Part shown: positions 1 through 9,473 of the stretch, piece after piece
How positions within the stretch are numbered: the first letter of the stretch is position 1
Layout: each line of letters opens with the position of its first letter
Source of the DNA: JACMLD01 sp039919885
GTDB taxonomy: Bacteria > Bacteroidota > Bacteroidia > Chitinophagales > Chitinophagaceae
Reading direction: 5' to 3'
Length of the DNA: 64,000 bases
Assembly (NCBI GenBank): GCA_039919885.1
Contig: JBDSEV010000059.1
Coordinates: 1 to 64,000, forward strand
Notes under the pieces: model-generated
What the model was told of the DNA's origin: nothing
What the model saw: the letters and a program-made list of their open reading frames with translations, nothing else
The model's database searches: none
Translations under genes and position numbers: made by a program

Positions 1-20
1 AAATGTTACCCCGCCACACC

Positions 21-37
21 ATGTTCCAGCGGAACAT
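21..37. repeat. Short palindrome, TCC/GGA-type core
   Basis: Perfect 7-bp inverted repeat ATGTTCC/GGAACAT around a 3-nt AGC loop. It is the first of four small hairpins in the first 175 bases, all built from TTCC or CTCC arms and a 3-nt loop. No coding potential was seen here. The function is unknown. Confidence 0.6.
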
Positions 38-67
38 TTTATGGGTAGAAAAACAATTGACGATTGG

Positions 68-126
68 TATCGTTCCGTAGGAACGTCTTGTGCAAATGCA
101 CCATAAAACGTTCCTACGGAACGATA
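68..126. repeat. Nested inverted repeat, two 19-bp arms
   Basis: Bases 68-86 and 108-126 are exact reverse complements over 19 bp, separated by 21 bases. Each arm contains its own palindrome, CGTTCC-GTA-GGAACG at 71-85 and CGTTCC-TAC-GGAACG at 109-123. The unit can therefore fold as two small hairpins or one long cruciform. This resembles REP/BIME elements in design, but that is inference, because no REP-associated transposase gene is in the window. Confidence 0.7.
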
Positions 127-156
127 GGCATGATAATGTTTTATTCTATCCACAAA

Positions 157-173
157 TTGCTCCTACGGAGCAA
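157..173. repeat. Short palindrome with TCCTACGGA core
   Basis: TTGCTCC-TAC-GGAGCAA is a perfect 7-bp stem with the same TAC loop as the 109-123 hairpin but a GCTCC rather than GTTCC arm, so it is a variant of the same element. It lies 124 bp before yifB. Confidence 0.65.
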
Positions 174-296
174 AAGAAAACTTTTCGAAGCCTGCGTATA
201 AAAAATGCTCGAAAAAAAACCTCCTACGATGAAAACACCGCGCGAAATTGTTGAAAACACCATCATCGCAGGTGTTACAATAATTACTTTCAGCGG

Positions 297-1838
297 ATGT
301 TAGTGAAAACTTTCGGCAGCGCTGTATACGGTGTAGAAGCAGTCACTATTATAGTAGAAGTAAATGTATTGGGCGGTGCCGGGTATTTTGTAGTTGGTCT
401 GCCAGACAATGCCGTGAAAGAAAGTTTGCAGCGCGTTGAAAGCGCATTGAAAAGCAACGACTACCACATGCCGCGCACCAAGCTGGTGGTAAACCTGGCC
501 CCCGCCGATATTAAAAAAAGCGGTTCGGCTTTTGATCTGCCCATGGCCATCGGCGTGCTGGGCGCGTCGGAACAATTGGACAATCCTGAAAAACTGCATG
601 AATACGTAATGATGGGAGAACTCAGCCTGGATGGAACCGTTCAACCTATCAAAGGCGCGTTGCCCATCGCCATTACATCGCGCAAGGAAGGATTCAAAGG
701 GCTGATAGTGCCCATACAGAACGCGCGCGAAGCCGCTATGGTTACCAGCATGGAGGTATATGGTGTGCGGCATATCAACGAGGTAATTGAATTCTTCCGC
801 AACCCTTCGTCGCTGCAACCCACCGTCGTAAATGTACGGGATGAATTTTTCCATTCGCAATACGATTTTGAATTTGATTTCAGTGATGTAAAAGGACAGG
901 AAAACATTAAACGCGCGCTGGAGATTGCAGCAGCTGGCGGCCATAATGCCATTTTGATTGGCCCGCCCGGTGCCGGTAAAACGATGCTGGCGAAACGATT
1001 GCCAACTATTTTGCCACCGCTGTCTTTGCAGGAAGCGCTTGAAACCACTAAAATACACAGCGTTGCAGGCAAACTGCCGGAACATGCCACACTGATCTCC
1101 AAACGCCCTTTCCGCTCTCCCCACCATACCGTTAGCGATGCCGCACTGGTAGGCGGTGGCGGCATTCCACAGCCGGGCGAAATTTCCCTGGCCCATAACG
1201 GTGTCTTATTCCTTGACGAACTACCCGAATTTAAACGCACCGCGTTAGAAGTAATGCGCCAGCCAATGGAAGAAAGAAAAGTAACGATCAGCCGGGCAAA
1301 ACTATCACTTGATTTTCCAGCGAGCTTTATGCTCATTGCCTCTATGAACCCCTGCCCCTGCGGATTTTACAATCACCCCGAGAAACCCTGCAGCTGCCCG
1401 CCAGGTGCCGTGCAAAAATACCTGAACAAAATTTCCGGCCCGTTGCTGGACAGGATTGATCTGCACGTGGAGGTTACACCGGTGCCATTTAATGAACTGT
1501 CGTCCATAGTAAATACAGAAGGGTCCACCAGTATCCGCAACCGGGTCATCAGCGCACGCGATGTGCAGGTAACCCGTTATACCAACAGCCCCGGCATCTA
1601 TTGCAACGCGCAGATTAGCACCCGGATGTTAAAAGAAGTCTGTGCCATAGACCAGGCGGGCGCACATTTATTAAAATCTGCCATGAACAAACTCAACCTG
1701 TCTGCCCGCGCCTACGATCGCATACTGAAAGTGAGTCGCACGATCGCCGATCTCGCTGCCAGCGAAAACATCCAACCTGCTCACCTGGCAGAAGCCATCC
1801 AGTACCGGAGCCTCGACCGCGAAGGCTGGGCAGGATAA
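297..1838 (+). CDS. YifB/ComM family Mg-chelatase-like AAA+ ATPase
   Basis: Hexameric AAA+ helicase of the ComM/YifB family; ComM in Vibrio promotes branch migration during integration of transformed DNA. The 513 residues match the family length. The N-terminal ChlI-like domain begins with the usual MLVKTFGSAV, which supports the ATG start. Walker A GPPGAGKT lies at residues 222-229, and the Mg-chelatase motif FRSPHHT follows. The Walker B region LFLDELPEF and the Cys-rich loop PCPCGFYNHPEKPCSCPP are present, then the C-terminal helical domain. It stands alone between the palindrome cluster and an ABC exporter. A role in natural transformation here is inferred from the family only. Confidence 0.93.
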   Translation: MLVKTFGSAVYGVEAVTIIVEVNVLGGAGYFVVGLPDNAVKESLQRVESALKSNDYHMPRTKLVVNLAPADIKKSGSAFDLPMAIGVLGASEQLDNPEKLHEYVMMGELSLDGTVQPIKGALPIAITSRKEGFKGLIVPIQNAREAAMVTSMEVYGVRHINEVIEFFRNPSSLQPTVVNVRDEFFHSQYDFEFDFSDVKGQENIKRALEIAAAGGHNAILIGPPGAGKTMLAKRLPTILPPLSLQEALETTKIHSVAGKLPEHATLISKRPFRSPHHTVSDAALVGGGGIPQPGEISLAHNGVLFLDELPEFKRTALEVMRQPMEERKVTISRAKLSLDFPASFMLIASMNPCPCGFYNHPEKPCSCPPGAVQKYLNKISGPLLDRIDLHVEVTPVPFNELSSIVNTEGSTSIRNRVISARDVQVTRYTNSPGIYCNAQISTRMLKEVCAIDQAGAHLLKSAMNKLNLSARAYDRILKVSRTIADLAASENIQPAHLAEAIQYRSLDREGWAG

Positions 1839-2030
1839 TCATCCATTATAAAGCGTCAGCAATATTTGCTGCGCGTTAGTTTCAGGATTCTTTTACGTCC
1901 CATAATTCCACTTTTCACATTAACAGCTTTACGCTATTTCAAATCTGTGCAGGTGAAATTTTGTCATTTATGACGAACTTGTACGAAGTTTGATGGTTAA
2001 ACACCTGACTTACTGCTATAAATTACTGAT

Positions 2031-3869
2031 ATGAAGATATTGTTGCTCTACCTGAAGCCATATAAATGGCTGATTGCGCTCGCATTATTGCTGGCCACCA
2101 TTAACCAGGTTTTTTCTATGTTGGATCCTTATTTCTTTGGTAAGCTGATTGACAAGTATGCTACCCATCCTTATGAAATAGGATCATACAAAGAAGTTAA
2201 GACCTTACTGCCTACCGGAAAATATGAAACAAAGCAGGAATTTTATAAAACGGGTACGCGTACGCAAGCTGATTTTATTTGGGGTGTACTCGGTGTACTA
2301 GGTATTTTGATAAGCGTGGCCATGGTGTCACGTATTGCAAAAGCCTTCCAGGATTATTTTAGTAACGTGATTGTGCAAAAGTTCGGTGCGAAAATCTTTA
2401 CAGACGGTTTGCAGCATTCTATGAAACTGCCCTACCAGGAATTTGAAGATCAGCGGAGCGGCGAAACATTGTCTATTCTTACCAAAGTCCGCACCGATAC
2501 GGAGAAATTTATTATTTCCTTTATCAGCGTGGTTTTTGGAATACTGGTAGGTATCATATTTGTATCCATCTATTCTTTTCGGCTCCACTGGTCCATTATG
2601 CCTATTTATGTAGGCGGCATGCTGTTGCTGGCACTGCTCACCAGTTTGCTGAGCAAGCGAATAAAAGTAATTCAAAAAAGCATTGTTAAGGAAACTACGT
2701 CGCTGGCCGGTTCTACTACTGAATCATTGCGGAATATTGAACTGGTAAAAAGCCTCGGACTTACGCAGCAGGAGATCAATCGGCTTAATAACAATACGTA
2801 TAAAATACTCGGACTGGAATTGCGAAAGGTAAAAAGCATCCGTACCCTGAGTTTTATACAGGGAACCTTTGTAAATTTCCTGCGGCAGGTTATTATGTTT
2901 ACGTTGCTATGGCTTGTCTTTAAGGGTAAGCTCACGCCCGGCCAGGTGATGACACTGACTTTTTATTCCTTCTTTATTTTTGGTCCTTTGCAGGAAATAG
3001 GAAATATTATACTGGCGTACCGCGAAGCAGAAGCATCCCTAAACAATTTTCATAACCTGATGCAGAAGACCCCCGAGCAATACCCCGCTTCACCATTACA
3101 CCTTGGCCCAATCAAAGAGCTCAAATTCAGCAATGTTGCTTTTAAACATTCTACAGCCACACACAGGGCCATCGAAAATATTAGTTTTGACGTAAGCACC
3201 GGTGAAACCATCGCATTTGTTGGCCCATCGGGTTCCGGCAAATCAACGTTGATGAAATTACTGGTTGGCCTTTACCGGCCGCTGGAAGGCAAAATTTTAT
3301 ACAATGGCATGGATGAAAATTCAATCAGCTTCGAAGATCTTCGCAACCAGATTGGTTTTGTAACCCAGGATACGCAACTATTTGCCGGTACCATTAAAGA
3401 AAACCTCATGTTTGTAAACCCGGCTGCTACCGATGCTGACCTTACAGACGTGCTGGACAAAGCTTCCTGTACAGGCTTATTGGAAAGAGCGGAAAAAGGC
3501 CTCGATACCATGATTGGTGAAGGAGGCTTAAAATTATCCGGGGGAGAAAAACAACGGTTGTCCATTGCCCGCGCACTGTTGCGCAAACCGAAGCTGCTGA
3601 TATTTGATGAGGCCACTTCTGCCCTTGATTCATTAACGGAAGAAGAAATTACGGATACCATCAAAGACGTGTCATCGCAGCAAAACCAGATTACCGTACT
3701 GATAGCCCACCGCCTGTCTACCATTATGCATGCAGACAGAATTTACGTGCTGGAAAAAGGTATCGTTATTGAAACAGGCACACACCGTGAATTACTGGAG
3801 GAAAAAGGATTGTATTATGCCATGTGGCGCCAGCAGATTGGCGAGCGAAAAAGTTTGCATGTAGCGTAG
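2031..3869 (+). CDS. ABC exporter half-transporter (fused permease and ATPase)
   Basis: Inner-membrane ABCB/MsbA-like exporter half, expected to dimerise; the substrate cannot be told. The N-terminal membrane domain covers about residues 1-330 with several hydrophobic helices. A soluble insert of roughly 40 residues (about 40-85) separates the first two helices, longer than in MsbA. The nucleotide-binding domain from about 365 shows Walker A GPSGSGKST, the signature LSGGEKQR, Walker B LLIFDEAT and the H-loop AHRLST. It has its own 190-bp upstream gap and no co-directional partner, so it is probably monocistronic. Lipid, peptide or drug export are all possible. Confidence 0.9.
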   Translation: MKILLLYLKPYKWLIALALLLATINQVFSMLDPYFFGKLIDKYATHPYEIGSYKEVKTLLPTGKYETKQEFYKTGTRTQADFIWGVLGVLGILISVAMVSRIAKAFQDYFSNVIVQKFGAKIFTDGLQHSMKLPYQEFEDQRSGETLSILTKVRTDTEKFIISFISVVFGILVGIIFVSIYSFRLHWSIMPIYVGGMLLLALLTSLLSKRIKVIQKSIVKETTSLAGSTTESLRNIELVKSLGLTQQEINRLNNNTYKILGLELRKVKSIRTLSFIQGTFVNFLRQVIMFTLLWLVFKGKLTPGQVMTLTFYSFFIFGPLQEIGNIILAYREAEASLNNFHNLMQKTPEQYPASPLHLGPIKELKFSNVAFKHSTATHRAIENISFDVSTGETIAFVGPSGSGKSTLMKLLVGLYRPLEGKILYNGMDENSISFEDLRNQIGFVTQDTQLFAGTIKENLMFVNPAATDADLTDVLDKASCTGLLERAEKGLDTMIGEGGLKLSGGEKQRLSIARALLRKPKLLIFDEATSALDSLTEEEITDTIKDVSSQQNQITVLIAHRLSTIMHADRIYVLEKGIVIETGTHRELLEEKGLYYAMWRQQIGERKSLHVA

Positions 3870-3998
3870 AAGCAGCTGGATTGCCTGTTTAATTGAACAG
3901 TATTGATAGCGAGCGTGCAGCTACAGCGTCTTTTTATTCACATATAACTTTACATCTCCGCTGCAGTGGCTTAATGCTTTACAATGACAACATTTAGA

Positions 3999-4394
3999 CT
4001 AGAGCCCTTCCATATCGCTTAATTCAATTTCAAGCGCCTTTGTACTTATCTGTATTTCTGACAAAGAAAGAAAAAGCGATACCAGCATTGCCACCAGGCT
4101 GAGGGCAAATAAAATATTGGCCCACAGCGACAATTGTTCAAAAACAAAAAACATACTCAGCACGCATAAGATAAGGCTGAGTATACCAAAGAACTGCATC
4201 ATTTTTATCAGCCGCAGGCGTAACCGCAGATTTTTTAATTGAAGCAACACACCCTTTTTATTGGTATGATCTTTATAATTGCTGTGCAGGTTGCGGATAA
4301 GACTCGCCAATGCAAGAAAACGGTTGGTGTACGCCAGCATCAGTAAACTAATAGCCGGAAATAACAAGGCAGGCGTGGTAATAGAGATTTCCAT
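3999..4394 (-). CDS. DUF2721 family membrane protein
   Basis: Small membrane protein of 131 residues that I recognise as DUF2721 from the N-terminal pattern TPALLFPAISLLMLAYTNRF. A helix lies at about residues 5-25, a basic cytosolic loop rich in Lys, Arg and Leu at 35-65, and two close hydrophobic helices at 68-88 and 92-112. The function is unknown in the family. It is convergent with the ABC exporter and separated from the upstream TonB receptor by a terminator hairpin, so it is probably transcribed on its own. Confidence 0.75.
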   Translation of the reverse strand: MEISITTPALLFPAISLLMLAYTNRFLALASLIRNLHSNYKDHTNKKGVLLQLKNLRLRLRLIKMMQFFGILSLILCVLSMFFVFEQLSLWANILFALSLVAMLVSLFLSLSEIQISTKALEIELSDMEGL

Positions 4395-4434
4395 GAAATA
4401 GAATTGGCAATAAAGATACGCATCTGCGCAAAAG

Positions 4435-4465
4435 AAAAGCCCCCGGTAGAAACCAGGGGCCTTTT
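4435..4465 (-). terminator. Rho-independent terminator of the TonB receptor gene
   Basis: GC-rich hairpin with left arm CCCCGGT at 4441-4447, loop AGAA, and right arm ACC-A-GGGGC at 4452-4460 with one bulged A. It is flanked by an A tract on the left and TTTT on the right. It lies 90-120 bp past the receptor stop codon in the direction of transcription and could act in both directions. Confidence 0.75.
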
Positions 4466-4554
4466 ATGAGATTAGGTTAGTAAGTGTAGTATAAACGCAG
4501 AAAATACTTCCTTAGTATGCAACCTTCTTAGCACTTTAAAAAATATTGCCGGTA

Positions 4555-6990
4555 TTAAAGTTTACCGGTACTAAAAGATAAAGGCACGTTTAGCTTAACA
4601 CTGAAATTGCGCCCCATATTGTATACACCCATTCTGCCTGTTGCAAAATTCTCCGGCGCATATTTTAAACGGCTTAGGTGATTCTGGTACGCTACGTCGG
4701 CAATATTATTGGCCGTAAAGAAAAGGCTGAACAATGTCTTGCCCCTGTTGGCAATATCTCCGCCAAAACCGGCATTCAGCAACGAATACGCCGGGGTGCG
4801 CGTTTCCGTATTAAAACCTGTAAACGGATTGTTTTGCGCAAATGTATTATCCAGTTCCAATTTTACATAAACATTGCGGAGCGACTGACCGTTTTTAGCC
4901 AATTCCACCTTTGCTTCATTAATCAGCCTGGCGCCGGGAATAAACGGCAGGTTTTTACTCCCGTCCTGCTCCTGGCTCAGTACGCCGCGTACATAAGAAA
5001 AACTGTTTTCAATGTGCAACCAGTCCAACGGATGCGGATGAATATCAAGATTAAATTCCGCGCCATACAATTTTGCATTGTTCTGGTTAAAACGGAAAGC
5101 ATAGAATTGATTGCCGCCATCTGTAATAACGGAGTCTGCACCTGAGGATGCCGTTAATTTCCGATAGTAAATAAAATTATTGATAGCGTTGTAAAAGATG
5201 CTTGCAGAAAAAGACAGGTGTTCTGCCGCAATGTCTATGCCTGCGTCCGCCTGGTAGCTGGTTTCTGATTTGAGGGACTGTTCGCCATATTCATAGCGGT
5301 TGGTACCTTCATGCGCCCCATTACTGGCCAGTTCCGGGATGCTGGGTGCGCGGAATCCCCTTGCCAGGTTCAGCTTAAGCGTTACATTTTTACTGGCTTC
5401 ATAACTGGCTCCGGCGCTCGCTGATAAATTGGAAAAACTTTTTGTGAAATGTGGAAACTTAAGGTCTGCTGCTGCTAATAGTTCTTTTGAGTTGATGGAA
5501 CGATTATCGAAACGTACACCACCACTGATTGTTAATTGATCGATGCGTTTTTGGGTGTAAACAAATCCACCGATATCAAACATGGAATATTCAGGTATCA
5601 ATACTTCTACGCCTTTGTTTTGATTGCGCTGCTGCATTCCATTAACGCCGATGGTGGTACGCCAGTTGTTTTTTTCTGCAAAGTGGTATTGCAGGTTATA
5701 GTTAAAAGTGCTCAAATCAAAATAGAGATTTTTTTCTTCCGGGTCCAGTATATTGCCGAATTCCTGTCGCTGGTTACGCTGGTAACCAAGGGTAAGCGTT
5801 AGCCGGTTGTTACCAATATTAAAGCTGTTATCCGTTGCTATTTTCAAGTGCTGTATGCGCTGCCGCGGTATTCCTGGCGTGGAAGTTGTAAAATCGGCAC
5901 CGCTGGCAATTTGTTCAGTTGCAATGCCATTGTCGTTAACGGGTTTCAGGAATTGACCGGTTACACCATCCCGTTCTCCTTCTACCAGTCCCAGGTGCTG
6001 GTCAAATTTACTAAACAGCAAATGACTGAATCCCCAGCTTTTGTTTAGCCCAACATAGCCACCAAAATCCTTCTCATTGAATTTGGAATTAAAAACATAT
6101 CCGTCATATTTGTTTTTATAATCCGCTGCGGCTTTGTACGAGCCATTAATACCCCATATAAAACCACTGGTGTTACCATTGATATCCGCATGTAACCCAC
6201 GCTGCCGGTTATTAGTCTGGTAAGTACTGAAGATATTTGCTTTGATGGTATTTTCCGGCGAAGGAATAACGGATATAAAATTGACAACGCCCGCCAGCGC
6301 ATCGCTGCCATACATCAGCGAAGCAGGGCCCTTTAGCACCTCCGCTTTATTTACATTGTATTCGTCTATTTCAATGCCGTGTTCATCACCCCATTGCTGG
6401 CCCTCCTGTCGTATGCCATCATTTACTACTACTACCCGGTTGTAGCCAAGTCCGCGGATAGATGGCTTTGATATCGCCGGCCCCGTAGAAATTTGTGCCA
6501 CGCCCGGCGTTTTCGAAAGTGCATCAATCAGGTTGGTAGAACTGCCGCGCAGCAGTTCCTCTTTGCGTATAATATTTACCGGCACCGGCGTTCTTTTTAC
6601 CGAGGTGGCCGAGGATACACCTGTTACAGTGACACCTTCATTTTCGATATAAGAATGTGAAAGACCAAAATCTTTCTGCATGGTACCCGCAATGTCCACA
6701 GTTTCCACCACGGAAGCATAACCCAGGAAACTAATTTCTACCAGGTATTTACCACGAGGAATATTTTGAATACTATAAGTGCCACCCGCATTGGTACTGC
6801 TACCCAGTTTAAGATCATGAAAATAAACAGAAGCGCCCTGCAATGGCAGCCCTGTTTTGGCATCCGTAATGGTTCCGGTTAGCAACGATTTAACGTTGCC
6901 AGATTTGGAGCCGTTGCTTCCGGTAGTTTGCTGCGCATCCAGGTTGGCATGACCAGCAATTACCAATATATAAAAGATAAATTTTTTCAT
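4555..6990 (-). CDS. TonB-dependent outer-membrane receptor with carboxypeptidase-like domain
   Basis: Outer-membrane active transporter of 811 residues. The start chosen is the ATG at 6990, because it begins a signal peptide (MKKFIFYILVIAGHANLDAQ); an upstream in-frame start at 7101 would add 37 residues with no export signal. A CarboxypepD_reg-like beta domain (about 35-110: LTGTITDAKTGLPLQGASVYF) is followed by the plug (about 125-240, with SIRGLGYNRVVVVNDG) and a 22-strand-type barrel ending in Phe-rich strands. The ligand is not evident. The upstream small gene resembles ones seen beside metal-related receptors, so a metal or metallophore is possible. A terminator follows. Confidence 0.88.
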   Translation of the reverse strand: MKKFIFYILVIAGHANLDAQQTTGSNGSKSGNVKSLLTGTITDAKTGLPLQGASVYFHDLKLGSSTNAGGTYSIQNIPRGKYLVEISFLGYASVVETVDIAGTMQKDFGLSHSYIENEGVTVTGVSSATSVKRTPVPVNIIRKEELLRGSSTNLIDALSKTPGVAQISTGPAISKPSIRGLGYNRVVVVNDGIRQEGQQWGDEHGIEIDEYNVNKAEVLKGPASLMYGSDALAGVVNFISVIPSPENTIKANIFSTYQTNNRQRGLHADINGNTSGFIWGINGSYKAAADYKNKYDGYVFNSKFNEKDFGGYVGLNKSWGFSHLLFSKFDQHLGLVEGERDGVTGQFLKPVNDNGIATEQIASGADFTTSTPGIPRQRIQHLKIATDNSFNIGNNRLTLTLGYQRNQRQEFGNILDPEEKNLYFDLSTFNYNLQYHFAEKNNWRTTIGVNGMQQRNQNKGVEVLIPEYSMFDIGGFVYTQKRIDQLTISGGVRFDNRSINSKELLAAADLKFPHFTKSFSNLSASAGASYEASKNVTLKLNLARGFRAPSIPELASNGAHEGTNRYEYGEQSLKSETSYQADAGIDIAAEHLSFSASIFYNAINNFIYYRKLTASSGADSVITDGGNQFYAFRFNQNNAKLYGAEFNLDIHPHPLDWLHIENSFSYVRGVLSQEQDGSKNLPFIPGARLINEAKVELAKNGQSLRNVYVKLELDNTFAQNNPFTGFNTETRTPAYSLLNAGFGGDIANRGKTLFSLFFTANNIADVAYQNHLSRLKYAPENFATGRMGVYNMGRNFSVKLNVPLSFSTGKL

Positions 6991-7192
6991 TGCTATTGTT
7001 TGAATTGATACGCAGGCTTCATCAGCCTGCTTATAAAACTGCTGCAAACACCCGGCTGATAAACGGTGTATAATGATGCATACAACCGGGGCAAGCAGCA
7101 ACCTTTCAGGTACCCGAATAAAGTTAAAAATGATAGAACAGCTACTGGCTATTGACGATGCATAGAACTGAAGCAGGAAAAAATGAAACCTG

Positions 7193-7591
7193 CTATGCCT
7201 GCGGAACGGGTGGCCCCCTTAGCTCAAAGAAGAAGACTGTTGAAGCATAGAAATGATAAATGGATGAGGTGCGCTGGACAGAAAAAACAGGAATGGATAA
7301 AAATTCAAACCGCGGCACCTCGTTTGTAAACGGTGATTCTGCCACCAGGTTGTCGCATTTACAAATAAATCCTGTGTGGGTCAGTTGTGCAGCATCCCCT
7401 GGCGAAAGCACCGCTACTTTATCCTTGTGATTGGCGATGGCGTCGTGCAAAAACTTTTTGGGTGCAATGCTGAAGGTGAATACCAACAACAACACGCCTG
7501 CCAATAACTGTTTTACTATGGGTTTTTGCGCCAGCAAATATTTGATACTTTGTTGCAAATATAAATACAGACAGGCATAGTCTGGTTGCAA
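7193..7591 (-). CDS. Small membrane protein of TonB/metal loci, function unknown
   Basis: Hypothetical protein of up to 132 residues. A hydrophobic segment (about residues 28-42, LLAGVLLLVFTFSIAP) is followed by KKFLHDAIANHKD and a Cys pair in CKCDN. A C-terminal aromatic stretch ends in LRGPP. I recall similar small proteins beside TonB receptors in Chitinophagaceae but know no function. The start is uncertain: a perfect -7 promoter box lies inside the N-terminal codons (7556-7563), so translation may begin later at a non-ATG codon. The gene lies between the histidine kinase (15 bp upstream) and the receptor (about 200 bp downstream). Confidence 0.6.
   Translation of the reverse strand: MQPDYACLYLYLQQSIKYLLAQKPIVKQLLAGVLLLVFTFSIAPKKFLHDAIANHKDKVAVLSPGDAAQLTHTGFICKCDNLVAESPFTNEVPRFEFLSIPVFSVQRTSSIYHFYASTVFFFELRGPPVPQA
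7556..7563 (-). promoter_or_regulatory. Candidate Bacteroidota -7 box, TATATTTG
   Basis: On the minus strand the sequence reads TATATTTG, an exact match to TAnnTTTG, the -7 consensus of the Bacteroidota primary sigma factor. Transcription would start near 7549, within the annotated 5' end of the small membrane protein gene. That implies a shorter protein. No well-spaced -33 TTTG was found. Confidence 0.35.
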
Positions 7592-7606
7592 TTACAAAAG
7601 AATGCG

Positions 7607-9445
7607 TTATTTTTTTAATACCACTGTAAATAGCGAGCCTTTCCCCGGCTCGCTTTCGCAGAAAACGCTGCCATTCAGCTCTTCTACGATTCGTTTAACA
7701 ATTGACAGGCCAAGGCCGGTGGAGGCTTCACCAGCCGTTGGCCTGGAAGAAATCTTGCTGTATTTGGAAAAAAGATTGGGTAGTTCATCTTTGCTGATGC
7801 CTACACCCTCATCTTTTACGAGGATGTTAACGGCGTCATTGGTATCGGCAAGGCTTATCCAAACGTTTTTATCGGGCAGCGAATATTTAATGGCATTGGA
7901 AAACAGGTTCTCGCAAATACGGCTCACCAGTTGTTTGTCACTCACCAGGTAAACATGTTTATCCGCCGTTTCAAAATGCAGGTGTATGTTTTTGCCGGCG
8001 GCTGCAGGCAGGAAATCGTCCACAATACTTTCTACAAAAACTTTCAGGTCGAAATTTTCCAGTTCAACTTTGTGCTGGTTGGTTTCTGCTTTCTCCACAT
8101 CCAGTATTGATCGTATCAGCAATTCGCCTTTACCGGACGACTGCCGTATGCGCTCCACTGCTTTCTGCTGGTCGGGGGTAAGGTTGCCCGCATCATCATC
8201 CAGAATATTCAGCCACATTTTAATAGCAGCAAATGGGGTACTGAGATCATGCGATACGATGCTTATCAAAGAATTTTTTTCATAATTTAATTCCGCCAGC
8301 TTTTCATTCTGCCGGTTGATGAAGTCATTTTTGTATTGCAGTTTATTGTTGGCTTTTCTTTTTTGTATTAGCAGCAGCGCAATGATAACTGCAATAATGG
8401 CGGCTGCCAGCGCCAGCAAGGTAATGGCCTTGTTACGAAAAAGTGCTTTACCTATCTCCGATTGCAGGAGTTTATTATCCTGCTCCCGTTGTTTTGCATT
8501 GAACTTTTCCTGTAATCCCGCAATGGCCTCATTGGTGCCCGTGTTCACCAGGCTGGTGTCAATGGCATACCATTTTTGCTGGTACTCATAGGCATTTTTG
8601 TACTCCCCTTTTTTAAAATAAAGTTTTGCCAGCATGGAATAACTGTCCGCTTCTTTACTTTTTGCCTGCATTTTCTTTGCGAGCGCCAGGGATTGCATTG
8701 CATGTACATATCCCCGGTCAAAATCTTTCATTTCAATTAATACGTCGGCCATGTTCAGGTTATCAATCCACAAATCACCATGCGAACTATCTTTGCTGTG
8801 CAAGTTGTAATTCCTTTGAAAGTAACCCAGGGCTTTATCGAATTCCTTTTTCTCATAATATACATTGCCCATATTGCTGTAAAAAGAAGACAAATCAATT
8901 TTTCCTTCTACCGGCTTTGCGTACGAGAGGCCTTTTTTAAGGTAAAAAAGGGCGCTGTCCGGCAGCCCCAGTTGGTTATAAATGGCTCCCAGGTTGCCAT
9001 AGGCAGTTATTACAGAGCTCAGGTCATTTTCTGAATGGGCCAGTTTTACAGATTGCAGGTACATGTCACGCGCCCGTGCAGTTTGCTTGGTGTTTACATA
9101 CAGGTAGGCCAGATCGGTGAGGGCGGCGCCCTCGTAATTGGCGGCGTGCAACCTGCGGGCAGCGTCCAGCGACTGCAGGTAATAAACAATGGCCTTGTTG
9201 TAATTGCCTCTCAGGTCTTCTGCAATTCCATGCAGCCGGCTGGATAAAACCTCACCACGATCGTAGTGGAGGCGGGTCGCTTCCTTTAAAATAAAATCTG
9301 CACATGCACTTAGCGAATCTGTTTTAGATTCATCGAAGTCGAGGCAACGGTCGTACAAATCTTTCAGGTAGTTGCTGTCAACCCGCTGTGGTTTTGCCGT
9401 TAATGCAGAACTGGTTAAAAAAATAAGGAAAAAACAATATTTCAC
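7607..9445 (-). CDS. TPR-containing membrane sensor histidine kinase
   Basis: Sensor kinase of 612 residues. A signal peptide (1-18) is followed by tetratricopeptide-like helical repeats at about 60-300, facing the periplasm. One transmembrane helix (about 340-361) and a short coiled linker follow. The HisKA-type domain has the H-box SIVSHDLSTPF with phospho-acceptor H399, and the HATPase_c domain has the N-box ENLFSNAIKYS and G-boxes DEGVGIS and GLGLSIVK. The response regulator gene lies 28 bp upstream, so the two form a two-component pair. TPR ectodomains usually detect peptides or envelope state; the signal is unknown. The downstream receptor genes are plausible targets by position only. 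Confidence 0.9.
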   Translation of the reverse strand: MKYCFFLIFLTSSALTAKPQRVDSNYLKDLYDRCLDFDESKTDSLSACADFILKEATRLHYDRGEVLSSRLHGIAEDLRGNYNKAIVYYLQSLDAARRLHAANYEGAALTDLAYLYVNTKQTARARDMYLQSVKLAHSENDLSSVITAYGNLGAIYNQLGLPDSALFYLKKGLSYAKPVEGKIDLSSFYSNMGNVYYEKKEFDKALGYFQRNYNLHSKDSSHGDLWIDNLNMADVLIEMKDFDRGYVHAMQSLALAKKMQAKSKEADSYSMLAKLYFKKGEYKNAYEYQQKWYAIDTSLVNTGTNEAIAGLQEKFNAKQREQDNKLLQSEIGKALFRNKAITLLALAAAIIAVIIALLLIQKRKANNKLQYKNDFINRQNEKLAELNYEKNSLISIVSHDLSTPFAAIKMWLNILDDDAGNLTPDQQKAVERIRQSSGKGELLIRSILDVEKAETNQHKVELENFDLKVFVESIVDDFLPAAAGKNIHLHFETADKHVYLVSDKQLVSRICENLFSNAIKYSLPDKNVWISLADTNDAVNILVKDEGVGISKDELPNLFSKYSKISSRPTAGEASTGLGLSIVKRIVEELNGSVFCESEPGKGSLFTVVLKK

Positions 9446-9473
9446 GTGCAGGTGGCTTATTCAGAAATCGTAC

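Noticed and set aside
300..1336. Long minus-strand frames inside yifB
   Set aside because: They are antisense to a clear AAA+ gene and have no recognisable domain.
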